Source: Burkholderia stagnalis (GTDB taxonomy: Bacteria > Pseudomonadota > Gammaproteobacteria > Burkholderiales > Burkholderiaceae). From it: a stretch of DNA of 64,000 nucleotides. Positions 44,301 to 54,115 of this stretch are shown piece by piece. The stretch spans positions 124,001 through 188,000 of the forward strand of contig NZ_CADESW010000016.1 in assembly GCF_902830275.1 (NCBI RefSeq). The letters run 5' to 3'. The notes under the pieces were generated by a model, which saw only the letters and a list, made by a program, of their open reading frames with translations, searched no databases and had not been told where the DNA came from. The position numbers and the translations under genes were made by a program. Every line of letters starts with the position of its first letter. The stretch's first letter is position 1.

Positions 44301-45065
44301 GACACGCCGCCGGCGCTCGCGCCGCCCGACGACGACATCCTCGTGTTTCCGCGCGGCGCGGCGGCCGGCGAATGCCTGCACCGCCTGTTCGAACTGAGCG
44401 ATTTCACCGACCCGGCGTCGTGGCACGGGGCCGCGCTCGGCGCGCTGCACGACCGGCCGGTCGAGGCGGAGCCCGAGCTGGGCCAGCGGCTTCCGGCGAT
44501 GATGGCCCGGCTCGTCGACGACGTCGTGCGCACGGAGCTGGTGCCGGGCATGCGGCTCGCCGATCTCGATCCCGCGAAGCGGCTGAACGAAATGGGCTTC
44601 CTGTTTCCGGCGCCGTCGCTGGAGCTTGCCGCGCTGCGCCGGCTGCTGATCGCGCACGGCTATCCGGACGTCGCACTGGAGGCGGGCGTGCTCGCCGGTT
44701 TCATCAAGGGTTTCATCGACATGATCGTCGAACATGACGGCCGGTTCTGGATCGTCGACTGGAAGTCGAACCATCTCGGCAATACGCCGGACGCCTACGG
44801 CCCGCGCGCACTCGACGCGGCGATGGCCGATCACGCGTATCACCTGCAGGCGCTGCTCTACACGGTTGCGCTGCATCGTTACCTGCGCGGCCGGCTGCGC
44901 GACTACGACTACGACACGCACATCGCGGGCTACCTGTACCTGTTCGTGCGCGGCGTGCGGCCGGGCTGGCGCAGCGGCGGCGAGACGGCCGGCGTGCATG
45001 CGCGGCGGCCGGCCCGCGAGCTCGTCGACGCGCTCGACCTGCTGATGGACGGAGGCCGCGCATGA
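41355..45065 (+). CDS. recB: Exodeoxyribonuclease V beta subunit
   Basis: A 1236-residue 3'-to-5' helicase-nuclease. The Walker A motif ASAGTGKTW is at about 28-36, FTKAATAELHERIRGRL is motif Ia, LIDEFQDTDPLQFAIFD motif II, VGDPKQAIYSFRAADLHTY motif III and LVQIVTVHKSKGLEYAIVFCPF motif V. The C-terminal nuclease domain ends with GFIKGFIDMIVEHDGRFWIVDWKSNHLG, the Asp-x-Lys active site of RecB nucleases. The ATG lies inside the recC stop (ATGA), and the recD ATG lies inside the recB stop, so translation is coupled. RecB is the main motor and the only nuclease of the complex and loads RecA after Chi. Confidence 0.96.
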   Translation: MSGASHPQASLELDVFACPLDGVNQIEASAGTGKTWNICALYVRLLLEKDLGADQILVVTFTKAATAELHERIRGRLAQLAHALDTGDDGGDPFITRLVDTTLGDGGVLDPQTAAKRIRRALRAFDQAAIHTIHAFCQRALQEAPFAAAMPFAFEMQADDAALRFELAADFWRTRVEPTAARWPGFAAWLVESGAGPAALDAQLARRLKKPLAALRWDGVDEPDEAVEAAAAECFAEAARIWAAERDAIDALLRAAQPALNQRSHKPEAIADALDAWAAHFAHADATAGLPKAALRLTRAALVKATKKGGATPDHPFFDVADALDAAVAAAEAAQRARWLALVAVWLDEAPRALAERKRTRRVVSFDDLLANLYDALHTHPWLAQTLRARYPAALIDEFQDTDPLQFAIFDRIFAPGGPLFLVGDPKQAIYSFRAADLHTYLAARARASACYTLAVNQRSTPAVVDACNRFFMSNPRAFVLDGLDYYPVRAGTRTRAPLADETDTGPAGDFRIWTLPGGDDVWLKRDAQAHAAQACAAEIARLMQGARDGRVRLGDTPLSPGDIAVLVQTHKQGSLVKRVLATWGIGSVELAQASVFSTGDAEQLERVLAAIDAPGDLRRLRAALASDWFGLDAGALWRMEQGDGDARGAAVQDADGADAMSWVERFSRYRLLWRERGFAVMWRTFTRELRIAERLMAGADGERRVTDVNHLAELTQARASAQPGIAPTLRWLAAQRLDGGGEEAQLRLESDRNLVQIVTVHKSKGLEYAIVFCPFLNDGALREPFASALPDAREYHDEAGDAVLHYGCDDEAAEHAARQALREQAAERARLVYVALTRAVYRCYVVAGPYLSSRSTRESRRSVLNWLVAGGGQSFDAWLDEPPDEAALDHAWRALAGGPVSVAPLPAPARRERLATGHDASQALAARHASRLLRDAWRIASFSSLTASAAREEAGVAAVPDDELRPDHDALAELAPDGDQDDTPPALAPPDDDILVFPRGAAAGECLHRLFELSDFTDPASWHGAALGALHDRPVEAEPELGQRLPAMMARLVDDVVRTELVPGMRLADLDPAKRLNEMGFLFPAPSLELAALRRLLIAHGYPDVALEAGVLAGFIKGFIDMIVEHDGRFWIVDWKSNHLGNTPDAYGPRALDAAMADHAYHLQALLYTVALHRYLRGRLRDYDYDTHIAGYLYLFVRGVRPGWRSGGETAGVHARRPARELVDALDLLMDGGRA

Positions 45066-47263
45066 GCACGCCCGACGATCTGCTCGAATTCACCGGCGGC
45101 CTCGTCGCGCGGCTGCCCGAGCCTGCGGATTTCGGCATCGCGCTCGCGGAAGGTTTCGCACGCCGGATCGGCGAACTCGCACGCCGCGCCGGCGCGCCGG
45201 CCGCGGCGTCGCGCTGGGCGGCGCGGGCCGCGTTCGCGGCGAGCCGGGCGACCGCGGGCGGCCATGTGTGCGTGGCGCTCGGCGCGCTCGCGCAGCGTTA
45301 CGACGAACCGCTCGCCGACGTGCGCGCGGCGCTCGCGGCGAGCGGCATCGCCGCGTTCGGCGCGCTCGCGCGTGGCGACGAGCGGCCGCTGATCGTCGAC
45401 CGTCATGACCGTCTCTACCTCTCGCGCTATTTCGACTACGAGCGGCGGCTCGCCGACGCGCTGGTCGCGCAAGCGGGCGAAGGCGCCGCCGCCGACGCGC
45501 TGGCGCCCGACGTGCTGCGCGAGCGCCTCGCACGCTACTTCGGCCCGGCGGCCGGTGACGTCGACTGGCAGCGCGTCGCGGCGATCGTCGCGTTGACGGG
45601 CCGCGTGACGATCGTCAGCGGCGGCCCCGGCACCGGCAAGACGACCACGGTCGTCGGCGTGCTCGCTTGCCTGCTCGACGCGCATCCGGACTTGCGCGTC
45701 GCGCTGGCCGCACCGACCGGCAAGGCGGCGCAGCGGATGCAGGAAGCGCTGCACGCACGCGCCGGTGAGCTGCCGCCCGAGCTCGCCGCGCGGCTGCCGA
45801 ACACGTCGTACACGCTGCACCGCCTGCTCGGCGGCGGTGGGGCGGCAGGCTTCCGCCATCATCGCGACAACCCGTTGCCGTACGACCTGATCGTCGTCGA
45901 CGAGGCATCGATGATCGACGTCGCGCTGGCCGCGCATCTGCTCGACGCGCTCGCGCCGGGCGCGCGGCTCGTGCTGCTCGGCGACAAGGACCAGCTCGCG
46001 GCGGTCGAGGCGGGCGCGGTGTTCGCCGAATTGAGCGCGCGGCCGTCGTTCAGCCCGGCGGCCCGCGCGCGCATCGCCGAGGCGCTCGGCATCGACGAAG
46101 CGGCCTTCGTCGCGGCGCTGCCGGTGCCGGACGACGTCGCGCCGGCAGCGGCTGCCGTACCTGCCGCGGTCGAGCCCGTGCGCCGCCCCGTCGCACCGGC
46201 GAAGATCGACACCCGGCAGGCGTCGCTGTTCGACGACGAACCGCCGGTGGAAGCGGCCGTCACGATCGATGAGCCGGCCGGCGACGCGGACGAAGCGCCC
46301 GCGTGGATCGAGGCCGACGAGCTGCAGTGGCTCGACGCGGTGGCGCTGCCGCCGCTCGATGCCGTGCCGCTTGTCGCCGCCACAGTCGAGACGGTTGCCG
46401 TAGCCGAGAACCGCCCGTCGCCCGCGCCGCTCGCGGACTGCGTCGTATGGCTCGAGCGCAATTACCGCTTCGGGCTCGACTCGCCGATCGGCCGCCTGTC
46501 GCTGGCGATTCGCCGCGGCGCGGTGCAGGACGCGCTCGACGCGCTGCCGGCGAGCGACGCGGCCGCCGCGTCGTTCCACGAAGATGCCGGTGACATGCTT
46601 GCCACGTCGACCATCGAGCGCCTCGCGCAGCGTTTCTCGGCCTACCTGGATGCATTGCGCGGCGCGCTCGCGGCCCCCGCGCCGGACCCGTTGCCGCTGT
46701 TCGATGCGCTCAACCGGTTCCGGATCCTGTGCGCGACGCGCGGCGGGTCGCGCGGCGCCGAGCACGTCAATGCGCTCGTCGCGGCGCACGTGCGTCGTGC
46801 CGCGCACGTGCCGCTCGCGGTCGGCGCGCACTGGTTCACCGGGCGGCCCGTGATGGTGACGCGCAACGATTACGCGCTCGGGCTGTTCAACGGCGACATC
46901 GGCATCGCGCTGCCCGACGCGCAGGGAGCGCTGCGCGTGTGGTTCAGGCGCGCGGACGGCACGGCGCGCGCGGTGTCGCCGGCGGCGCTGCCGCCGCACG
47001 AGACGGCGTTCGCGCTGACCGTCCACAAGTCGCAGGGCTCGGAGTTCGACGAGGCCGCGCTCGTGCTGCCGGCAACGTTCGGCCGCGTGCTGACGCGCGA
47101 GCTGGTCTACACCGCGGTGACGCGGGCGCGCACACGCGTGCAGGTGATCGGGGGCCGCCGCGTGCTCGCGCAGGCGATCGCGACGCGCACGCAGCGCGAT
47201 TCGGGCCTGTCGGCGCGCATCGACGAAGCGCTCGCGCGGCGCCGTGCGGAGGTGTCGCGATGA
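45062..47263 (+). CDS. recD: Exodeoxyribonuclease V alpha subunit
   Basis: A 733-residue 5'-to-3' SF1B helicase of the RecBCD complex. Walker A is SGGPGTGKTTT (about 186-196), Walker B region LIVVDEASMIDVALAAHLL, and the C-terminal motif LTVHKSQGSEFDEAALVLP. It is longer than E. coli RecD (608) because of an Ala/Pro-rich insertion at about 340-460 between helicase motifs. That insertion contains TRQASLFDDE (Q386-F390), which fits the QxxLF pattern of beta sliding-clamp binding motifs. The start overlaps recB and the end overlaps arfB, both by ATGA. Confidence 0.95.
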   Translation: MSTPDDLLEFTGGLVARLPEPADFGIALAEGFARRIGELARRAGAPAAASRWAARAAFAASRATAGGHVCVALGALAQRYDEPLADVRAALAASGIAAFGALARGDERPLIVDRHDRLYLSRYFDYERRLADALVAQAGEGAAADALAPDVLRERLARYFGPAAGDVDWQRVAAIVALTGRVTIVSGGPGTGKTTTVVGVLACLLDAHPDLRVALAAPTGKAAQRMQEALHARAGELPPELAARLPNTSYTLHRLLGGGGAAGFRHHRDNPLPYDLIVVDEASMIDVALAAHLLDALAPGARLVLLGDKDQLAAVEAGAVFAELSARPSFSPAARARIAEALGIDEAAFVAALPVPDDVAPAAAAVPAAVEPVRRPVAPAKIDTRQASLFDDEPPVEAAVTIDEPAGDADEAPAWIEADELQWLDAVALPPLDAVPLVAATVETVAVAENRPSPAPLADCVVWLERNYRFGLDSPIGRLSLAIRRGAVQDALDALPASDAAAASFHEDAGDMLATSTIERLAQRFSAYLDALRGALAAPAPDPLPLFDALNRFRILCATRGGSRGAEHVNALVAAHVRRAAHVPLAVGAHWFTGRPVMVTRNDYALGLFNGDIGIALPDAQGALRVWFRRADGTARAVSPAALPPHETAFALTVHKSQGSEFDEAALVLPATFGRVLTRELVYTAVTRARTRVQVIGGRRVLAQAIATRTQRDSGLSARIDEALARRRAEVSR

Positions 47264-47664
47264 CGATCCGCTACACGCTCGATCCGGCCGAGATCGAATG
47301 GACCGCGGTGCGCGCGCAGGGGGCAGGCGGGCAGAACGTCAACAAGGTGTCGAGCGCGATTCACCTGCGCTTCGACATCCGCGCGTCGTCGCTGCCGCCG
47401 CTGCTCAAGGAGCGCCTGCTCGCGCTGTCGGACCAGCGCATCACGCGCGACGGCGTGGTCGTGATCAAGTCGCAGGAGCATCGCACGCAGGAGCGCAACC
47501 GCGAAGCCGCGCTCGCGCGGCTCGACGCGCTGATCCGCGGCGTGGCGGTCACGCCGCGCGCGCGCATCGCGACGCGCCCGACGCGGGCCTCGAAGGAGCG
47601 GCGGCTCGAGCACAAGGCTCGCCGCAGCGACGTGAAATCCGGGCGCGGGAAGATCGTGGATTGA
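47260..47664 (+). CDS. arfB: Alternative ribosome-rescue factor ArfB (YaeJ)
   Basis: A 134-residue peptidyl-tRNA hydrolase of the ICT1/YaeJ type. QGAGGQNVNKVSSAIHLRFD has the catalytic GGQ at residues 23-25, and the C-terminal tail (RPTRASKERRLEHKARRSDVKSGRGK) is the basic extension that enters the empty mRNA channel of stalled ribosomes. It releases nascent chains from non-stop ribosomes as a backup to tmRNA. The length and tail exclude a full RF1/RF2 class release factor. The ATG lies in the recD stop (ATGA), so it is the fourth coupled gene of the recCBD operon. Confidence 0.93.
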   Translation: MTIRYTLDPAEIEWTAVRAQGAGGQNVNKVSSAIHLRFDIRASSLPPLLKERLLALSDQRITRDGVVVIKSQEHRTQERNREAALARLDALIRGVAVTPRARIATRPTRASKERRLEHKARRSDVKSGRGKIVD

Positions 47665-47710
47665 GTCTTGTGGATTGAGGCGGGCGGCGCGACGCCGTCG
47701 CCAGCCGCGC

Positions 47711-48991
47711 TCAGCGCATCACCGTGCCCGCGCTGTCGAGCACGAAGTCGACGCAGAACACGACGAGCCGGTCGTGCGCACGCGTCGCGACGGCGGCCGT
47801 ATAGCAATCGCGGCCTTCGGTCAGCGAGAAGTGCGGGCCCATCAGCGCGACGCGGCCCGGTGCGGCGATCGCACGCTGGAAGTACGGGCGGCGCGACCAG
47901 TTGCTGTGCGTCTCCGGAAAGAGCGGCGACAAGCGCGTGGTCGCCGGATTGCGGTCGTCCGGCTGGGCGCCGATCGACGGCAGGAACTGTTCGCCGATCT
48001 CGTTCGTGACGAACACGCGGCGCGCCGACGGCACCACGAACACGCGCTGCGCGGCTTCGGGCAGGCTGTCGGTCGAGGCGAAGGTGGCCGCGCCGGCGAG
48101 CACAAGGCGCTCGATCGCGTCGAAGCCCGGCTGCTCGGCGCTCGTCTGCGCGCGGCGGCGTGCGATGAAGCGCTTCCACGCGGCGTCGAGCATCGCGGGC
48201 GCCGCGGCGCTCGCGCGCGCGATCGACGGGTCCGGCTGGCCGAACTGGAAGCCCTGCACGAAATCGATGTCCGCCTCCATCAGCGCCTGCAGCGCGTCGT
48301 CGCTCTCGACGCCTTCGGCCAGCACCATCGCGCCGGCCTGATGCAGCATCGACACGAGGTGGTGCATGATGCGGCGGTCGTCGGCGGCCCACGTCGCGCG
48401 CTCGACGAGCGAGCGGTCGAGTTTGACGATGTCGGGCTTCGCGCGCCATACGCGGTCGAAATTCGAAAAGCCGGTGCCGAAATCGTCGATCGCGATCAGG
48501 AAGTTGCGGTGCTGGATCATGTCGATCGTGCGGGCGAGCGCGGCTTCGTCGCGCGACGGCTGCTCGACGACTTCGAGCACGATGCGGTTCGGCGGCAACG
48601 CGAAATGCTTGCACAGCGATTCGACGAACTCGCGCTGCACGAGCCCGGAGTCGAGCACGCGCGGCGTCACGTTCAGGAACAGCCAGCCGTCGCCGATGCC
48701 TTGCGAGACGAAATTGGCGGTATGCAGGCAGCGGGCGAGGCGGTCGAGCAGCAGGGCGTCGGCGACGCCGCGCGTCTTGTCGAACAGCGCGCCGGGCGAG
48801 ACCGTCGAGCCGGATGCGTCGACGATGCGCAGCAGCGCTTCGTAGCCGACGACGCGCTTGTGCGTGATCGACAGCACCGGCTGGAACACGCTGCGCAGCG
48901 TCACGCCGCGGTAGTCGGTCACCCAGCCGCTGGGCGTCGGCGTCAGGCGTTCGAGCAGGGATTCGAGCGAGAGACCGCGGATCTGCGTCAT
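47711..48991 (-). CDS. EAL protein with YkuI_C-type sensor domain
   Basis: A 426-residue protein. Residues about 20-265 are an EAL domain with most active-site residues: YEALLRI, LNVTPRV, LEVVEQP, AIDDFGTGFSN, VKLDRSLV, LAEGVESDD and FVQGFQFG. The rest (about 275-426; FIARRRAQTSAEQPGFDAIERLV, RRPYFQRAIAAPGRVALMGPHFSLTEGRDCYTAAVATRA) is a PAS/Cache-like fold that resembles the YkuI C-terminal domain. Hydrolysis of c-di-GMP is likely but the ALLRI and EVVEQ variants leave room for a pure binding role. ATG 48991 (MTQIRGLS) is chosen over an extension to 49054. It converges with arfB, 46 bases between stops. Confidence 0.88.
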   Translation of the reverse strand: MTQIRGLSLESLLERLTPTPSGWVTDYRGVTLRSVFQPVLSITHKRVVGYEALLRIVDASGSTVSPGALFDKTRGVADALLLDRLARCLHTANFVSQGIGDGWLFLNVTPRVLDSGLVQREFVESLCKHFALPPNRIVLEVVEQPSRDEAALARTIDMIQHRNFLIAIDDFGTGFSNFDRVWRAKPDIVKLDRSLVERATWAADDRRIMHHLVSMLHQAGAMVLAEGVESDDALQALMEADIDFVQGFQFGQPDPSIARASAAAPAMLDAAWKRFIARRRAQTSAEQPGFDAIERLVLAGAATFASTDSLPEAAQRVFVVPSARRVFVTNEIGEQFLPSIGAQPDDRNPATTRLSPLFPETHSNWSRRPYFQRAIAAPGRVALMGPHFSLTEGRDCYTAAVATRAHDRLVVFCVDFVLDSAGTVMR

Positions 48992-49270
48992 GTCAGCGGC
49001 GCGCAGGGACGGACGGCCGCCCGGCGGCGCGGTGCGTCGCCGAAGCGGCCGCACGCGCAGGCAGGCGCGGTAGAACGAGGTCCATCTTGACCGCCTCCTG
49101 CGGATAATTGTTCGGAGTGTAGCGAGAACCGGCCGGTTCGCGTATCAGGGTAACTCCACACGCAAGCCGCAGACAAGCCGGCCGGGCCGGGAAACACGCA
49201 CGAACGTCGACGCAGATCAAGGTTGTGCGACGTGGCGACGCGGCGACGTGCGCCGCGCACGCGCCGCCCG

Positions 49271-50200
49271 TCAGGCCGCTTCGCCGCCGCCGCGCGACCG
49301 GATGCCCGGGATCCGCCGGATCACGCCGGTCGCGAGCGCGGTGCCGACGAGCACGATCGCGCAGCCTTCCAGCATCACGGCCGATACGCGTTCGCCCAGG
49401 AACAGCGCGCCCCACAGCAGGCCGAACACCGGGATCACGAAGGTCACGGTGATCGCGCGGGCCGGCCCGACGTGCGCGATCAGGTGGAAGTAGATGAAAT
49501 ACGCGATGCCCGTGCACGCGATGCCGAGGCTGAGCACCGAGCCCCACGCGTGCGCGCTGACCGGCGCGGCTGGCCACGTCGCGATCGCGAACGGCAGCAG
49601 CAGCACCGTCGAGCCGATCATGCTGCCGGTCGCGCTGACGATGGGGTCGACGCCGCCGAGCTTGCGCTTCGTGTAGTTGGCCGCGATGCCGTACAGCAGC
49701 GTCGCGCCGAGCGCCGCGGCGGCGGCGAGCATCGTCGCGCCGGCGCCCGCGCCGCCGTGCGCGTTCGCCACCTGGTCCCAGACGAGCGTCAGCACACCGG
49801 CGAAGCCGATCATGAGGCCGAGCGCGCGCGGCAGCGACAGCTTGTCCTTCAGCCACAGGTAAGCGACGAGCGCGACCCACAGCGGCGCGGTTGCATTGAT
49901 CACCGACGTCACGCCGGCCGACAGCGTCAGCTCGGCGAACGCGAACAGGCAGAACGGCACACTCGAGTTGAGCGCGCCGACGACGAACAGCGGCCACGCG
50001 CGCTGGCGCAGTTGCGTGCCAAGCTCGGCGGGTTTCATGCGGGTCAGCGCGAGGCCGACCAGGAACAGCGCGCCGATGCCGACGCGCAGCGCCATCAGCG
50101 GGGCGACGCCGAGCTCGGCGACGCCGATCCGGATGAACAGGAACGATGCGCCCCACAGGGCAGCGAGGATGGTCAGCAGGACAGCGTTTTTGGGTGACAT
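49271..50200 (-). CDS. EamA-type DMT transporter
   Basis: A 309-residue inner-membrane protein with ten helices in two EamA repeats: AVLLTILAALWGASFLFIRIGVAELGVAPLMALRVGIGALFL in the first, and LLYGIAANYTKRKLGGVDPIVSATGSMIGS with VTFVIPVFGLLWGALFLGERVSAVMLEGCAIVLVG in the second. The drug/metabolite transporter family includes exporters of amino acids and metabolites; the substrate is unknown. ATG 50200 starts MSPKNAVLLT. It is alone in its direction, 279 bases from the EAL gene and 118 from the lipoprotein gene. No regulator is adjacent. Confidence 0.88.
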   Translation of the reverse strand: MSPKNAVLLTILAALWGASFLFIRIGVAELGVAPLMALRVGIGALFLVGLALTRMKPAELGTQLRQRAWPLFVVGALNSSVPFCLFAFAELTLSAGVTSVINATAPLWVALVAYLWLKDKLSLPRALGLMIGFAGVLTLVWDQVANAHGGAGAGATMLAAAAALGATLLYGIAANYTKRKLGGVDPIVSATGSMIGSTVLLLPFAIATWPAAPVSAHAWGSVLSLGIACTGIAYFIYFHLIAHVGPARAITVTFVIPVFGLLWGALFLGERVSAVMLEGCAIVLVGTALATGVIRRIPGIRSRGGGEAA

Positions 50201-50318
50201 CGCGTGGGGCTTGGGGCGGCGGAGGGGATGCGATGAATCTTACACCGCGCGGCCCGGCCCACGTTTCACGATCGAATGAAATGGCAAGAAGCGGCAGTCA
50301 GCCCCCGGCCGGTGGCTG

Positions 50319-50573
50319 TCAGCGATGGCGCCAGCCGCCGCCGTGGCGGCCGCCGAAGCCGAAATTGAGCGACACCGCCGGGCCCCACCAGCCGCCGTAG
50401 GCCGGTGCGTAGGCCGGCGCCGGATAGTAGTAGGCGGGCGCGGGTTCGACGTAGGCCGGCGCGGTCGGCACCGGCGCGGCCGCGTAATAGCCTGACGGAT
50501 AGTAGCCGTACGGGTAATAGCAGCCGGCGAGGGACGCGCACGCGAGTGCTGCTGCGACGAAAGTCCTGGTCAT
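50319..50573 (-). CDS. Tyr/Pro-rich small lipoprotein
   Basis: An 84-residue lipoprotein: signal MTRTFVAAALACASLAGC with lipobox SLAG-C18. The mature part is almost only Tyr, Pro, Ala and Gly (YYPYGYYPSGYYAAAP, APAYYYPAPAYAPAYGGWWG) and ends in VSLNFGFGGRHGGGWRHR, resembling the last beta strand of surface or outer-membrane proteins. I do not know a function; such Tyr/Pro-rich small lipoproteins are common in Burkholderia envelopes. The start ATG 50573 is in the AACCATCATG context with GGGGGAACC upstream. Codon use is normal. It lies downstream of the glycine-zipper gene on the same strand, separated by a terminator. Confidence 0.78.
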   Translation of the reverse strand: MTRTFVAAALACASLAGCYYPYGYYPSGYYAAAPVPTAPAYVEPAPAYYYPAPAYAPAYGGWWGPAVSLNFGFGGRHGGGWRHR

Positions 50574-50710
50574 GATGGTTCCCCCGGCAAGGCTGGTTTG
50601 GTGCCGATGCTTCAGCTTAGGCCGTGCGCGTGTGACACGGTGTGCAAAACGGTAACGGATCATTTCGTGATCCGCTCCGGGGGCATATGGCAAGCCCCTG
50701 GCTTGCACGC

Positions 50711-50731
50711 AAAAACGGCGCTTCCGCGCCG
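50711..50731 (-). terminator. Intrinsic terminator after the glycine-zipper gene
   Basis: Minus-strand CGGCGC and GCGCCG form a 6-bp stem with a 4-base loop (50716-50731), followed by five T (50711-50715 as A). It lies 52 bases after the stop at 50783. Confidence 0.65.
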
Positions 50732-50782
50732 CGAAAACGCCGTTCTTCAGATCACGCGGCGCCCTGCGAGCGGGCGGCCGGT

Positions 50783-50998
50783 TTACTTGCCGATCTGGTT
50801 GCCGATGAGGCCGCCGGCAGCCGCGCCGCCGAGGGTCGACAGGGCATTGCCGCCGATCGCCGCACCCGCGACGCCGCCGACGCCCGCGCCGATGGCCGTG
50901 TCGCGCTGGCGTCTCGTCATCGAGTCGCAGGCCGTCAGGCTGCTGGCCATCGTCGCGACGAGCAGCGCACATACCCCAATACGCCGAATCGAATTCAT
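50783..50998 (-). CDS. Glycine-zipper outer-membrane lipoprotein, OsmB-like
   Basis: A 71-residue lipoprotein. The signal peptide MNSIRRIGVCALLVATMASS ends in lipobox LTAC, then DSMTRRQRDTAIGAG. The rest is a glycine zipper: GAGVGGVAGAAIGGNALSTLGGAAAGGLIGNQIGK, as in OsmB and other small stress lipoproteins of the outer membrane. The role is unknown; in E. coli OsmB is induced by osmotic and stationary stress. ATG 50998 was chosen; a 19-residue upstream extension is rejected as it would bury the signal peptide. It is transcribed away from thiC, has its own terminator and no partner. Confidence 0.82.
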   Translation of the reverse strand: MNSIRRIGVCALLVATMASSLTACDSMTRRQRDTAIGAGVGGVAGAAIGGNALSTLGGAAAGGLIGNQIGK

Positions 50999-51160
50999 GA
51001 TCGCTGTCCTTGATGTTGTGAACGGAGGCCGCACGGCCGATCGGTGGCCGTACATGAACCCAATCTACGCGCCGGCCCTGGCCGCTGCTGTAAGGACTTG
51101 TTAGGGCATTCGCGCTTTCGTAATCAATTGTTTCCCGACCCGCGGCAGGCACGCGGGATG

Positions 51161-51187
51161 AAAAAAGCCCGCTCGAAAGCGGGCTTT
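51161..51187 (-). terminator. Intrinsic terminator of thiC
   Basis: A 10-bp perfect stem AAAGCCCGCT / AGCGGGCTTT (51164-51187) with loop CGAA. The minus-strand tail continues with T. It lies 37 bases after the thiC stop. Confidence 0.85.
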
Positions 51188-51223
51188 GTGCATTGCGGCG
51201 CGATCCGGCGCCGGCTGCTGCGC

Positions 51224-53155
<1,932 letters not shown>

Positions 53156-53300
53156 GCGATCTCCTGTGGGCGACCCGAACCGGCGCTTGAGCGCTCGATC
53201 GGGCCCCGTGCAAAGCTGTTGTGGGGCGCGAGCTAAGCAGGAGACGAGATTCGTGAGGCGGCGGGATTCGTCAGAAGGAATGGCGGCGAAGCCCGTACGC

Positions 53301-53394
<94 letters not shown>

Positions 53395-53658
53395 TTAGCA
53401 AGCGCACACGATACACCGGCTTCGCGGCGGTTTCAACCGGGGACAGTTCCGTGCCGGGCGCGCGGCCGCAGCATCGCGCGGCATGCGTGGGTGGCACGGC
53501 GCGCGCCGCACGTGGAGCGGCGGCCGCGCGGACGCCGCGGCGCAATGCAGCATCGGGCTGCTGCGCACGCCGCGAAAAAATTTTTCGCGATGGCCTGTCA
53601 TATCGCGTCGCGTCGTCCGTCTATTCGGCTCCTCAAACCCATGTACTGGAGTGAAGTC

Positions 53659-53925
53659 ATGAAAAAAGCACTGATGGCAGCCTGTGTCGCCGGCCTCGCA
53701 TTCGCGGTGACGGGCGCCTACGCGCAGAGCGACGCGATGTCGAAGGATCAGGCGCCGATGTCGAAGGACGCGATGGGCCACGACGCGATGGCGAAAGGCG
53801 ATGCGATGAAGAAGGATGGCATGAAGAAGCATGCGATGAAGAAGGACGCGATGAAGAAGGGCGCCATGTCGAACGACGAGATGGGCAAGCCGATGCAGGG
53901 CGACAAGATGAGCCCGTCCAACTGA
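53659..53925 (+). CDS. Methionine-rich periplasmic MXKDX-repeat protein
   Basis: An 88-residue protein. The Sec signal MKKALMAACVAGLAFAVTGA is cleaved after AYA. The 66-residue mature part has 12 methionines (18%) spaced every 4-7 residues among Lys and Asp: DAMSKDQAPMSKDAMGHD, AMKKDGMKKHAMKKDAMKKG, DEMGKPMQGDKM. It is the family named for pentapeptide MXKDX repeats. There is no Cys or aromatic residue, so it is probably unfolded. Its neighbours, a cytochrome b and a YedY-like molybdoenzyme, suggest a periplasmic methionine sink repaired by a sulfoxide reductase, similar to the MrpX peptide with YedYZ. ATG 53659 has TGGAGTG upstream. A weak ECF-like promoter TGTCAT-N16-CGTCTA starts at 53596. 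Confidence 0.85.
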   Translation: MKKALMAACVAGLAFAVTGAYAQSDAMSKDQAPMSKDAMGHDAMAKGDAMKKDGMKKHAMKKDAMKKGAMSNDEMGKPMQGDKMSPSN

Positions 53926-54115
53926 CGGGAGGTCCGCACGCGTGGCCGGCCACCGCGCTGCACGCGGCCGGCGCGTGCGCGGACGCATCGTCGGCGCGGT
54001 TCGTCGTGCGTTGTGCACGCTCGCCGTGCCGCAGGTGGCCGAACAGGCCTGCGCGGACGCACACGTCGTGCAGGCCGTTGGCGCGGCCGCGCCGCGCACC
54101 GAAGGAGTTTTCACC

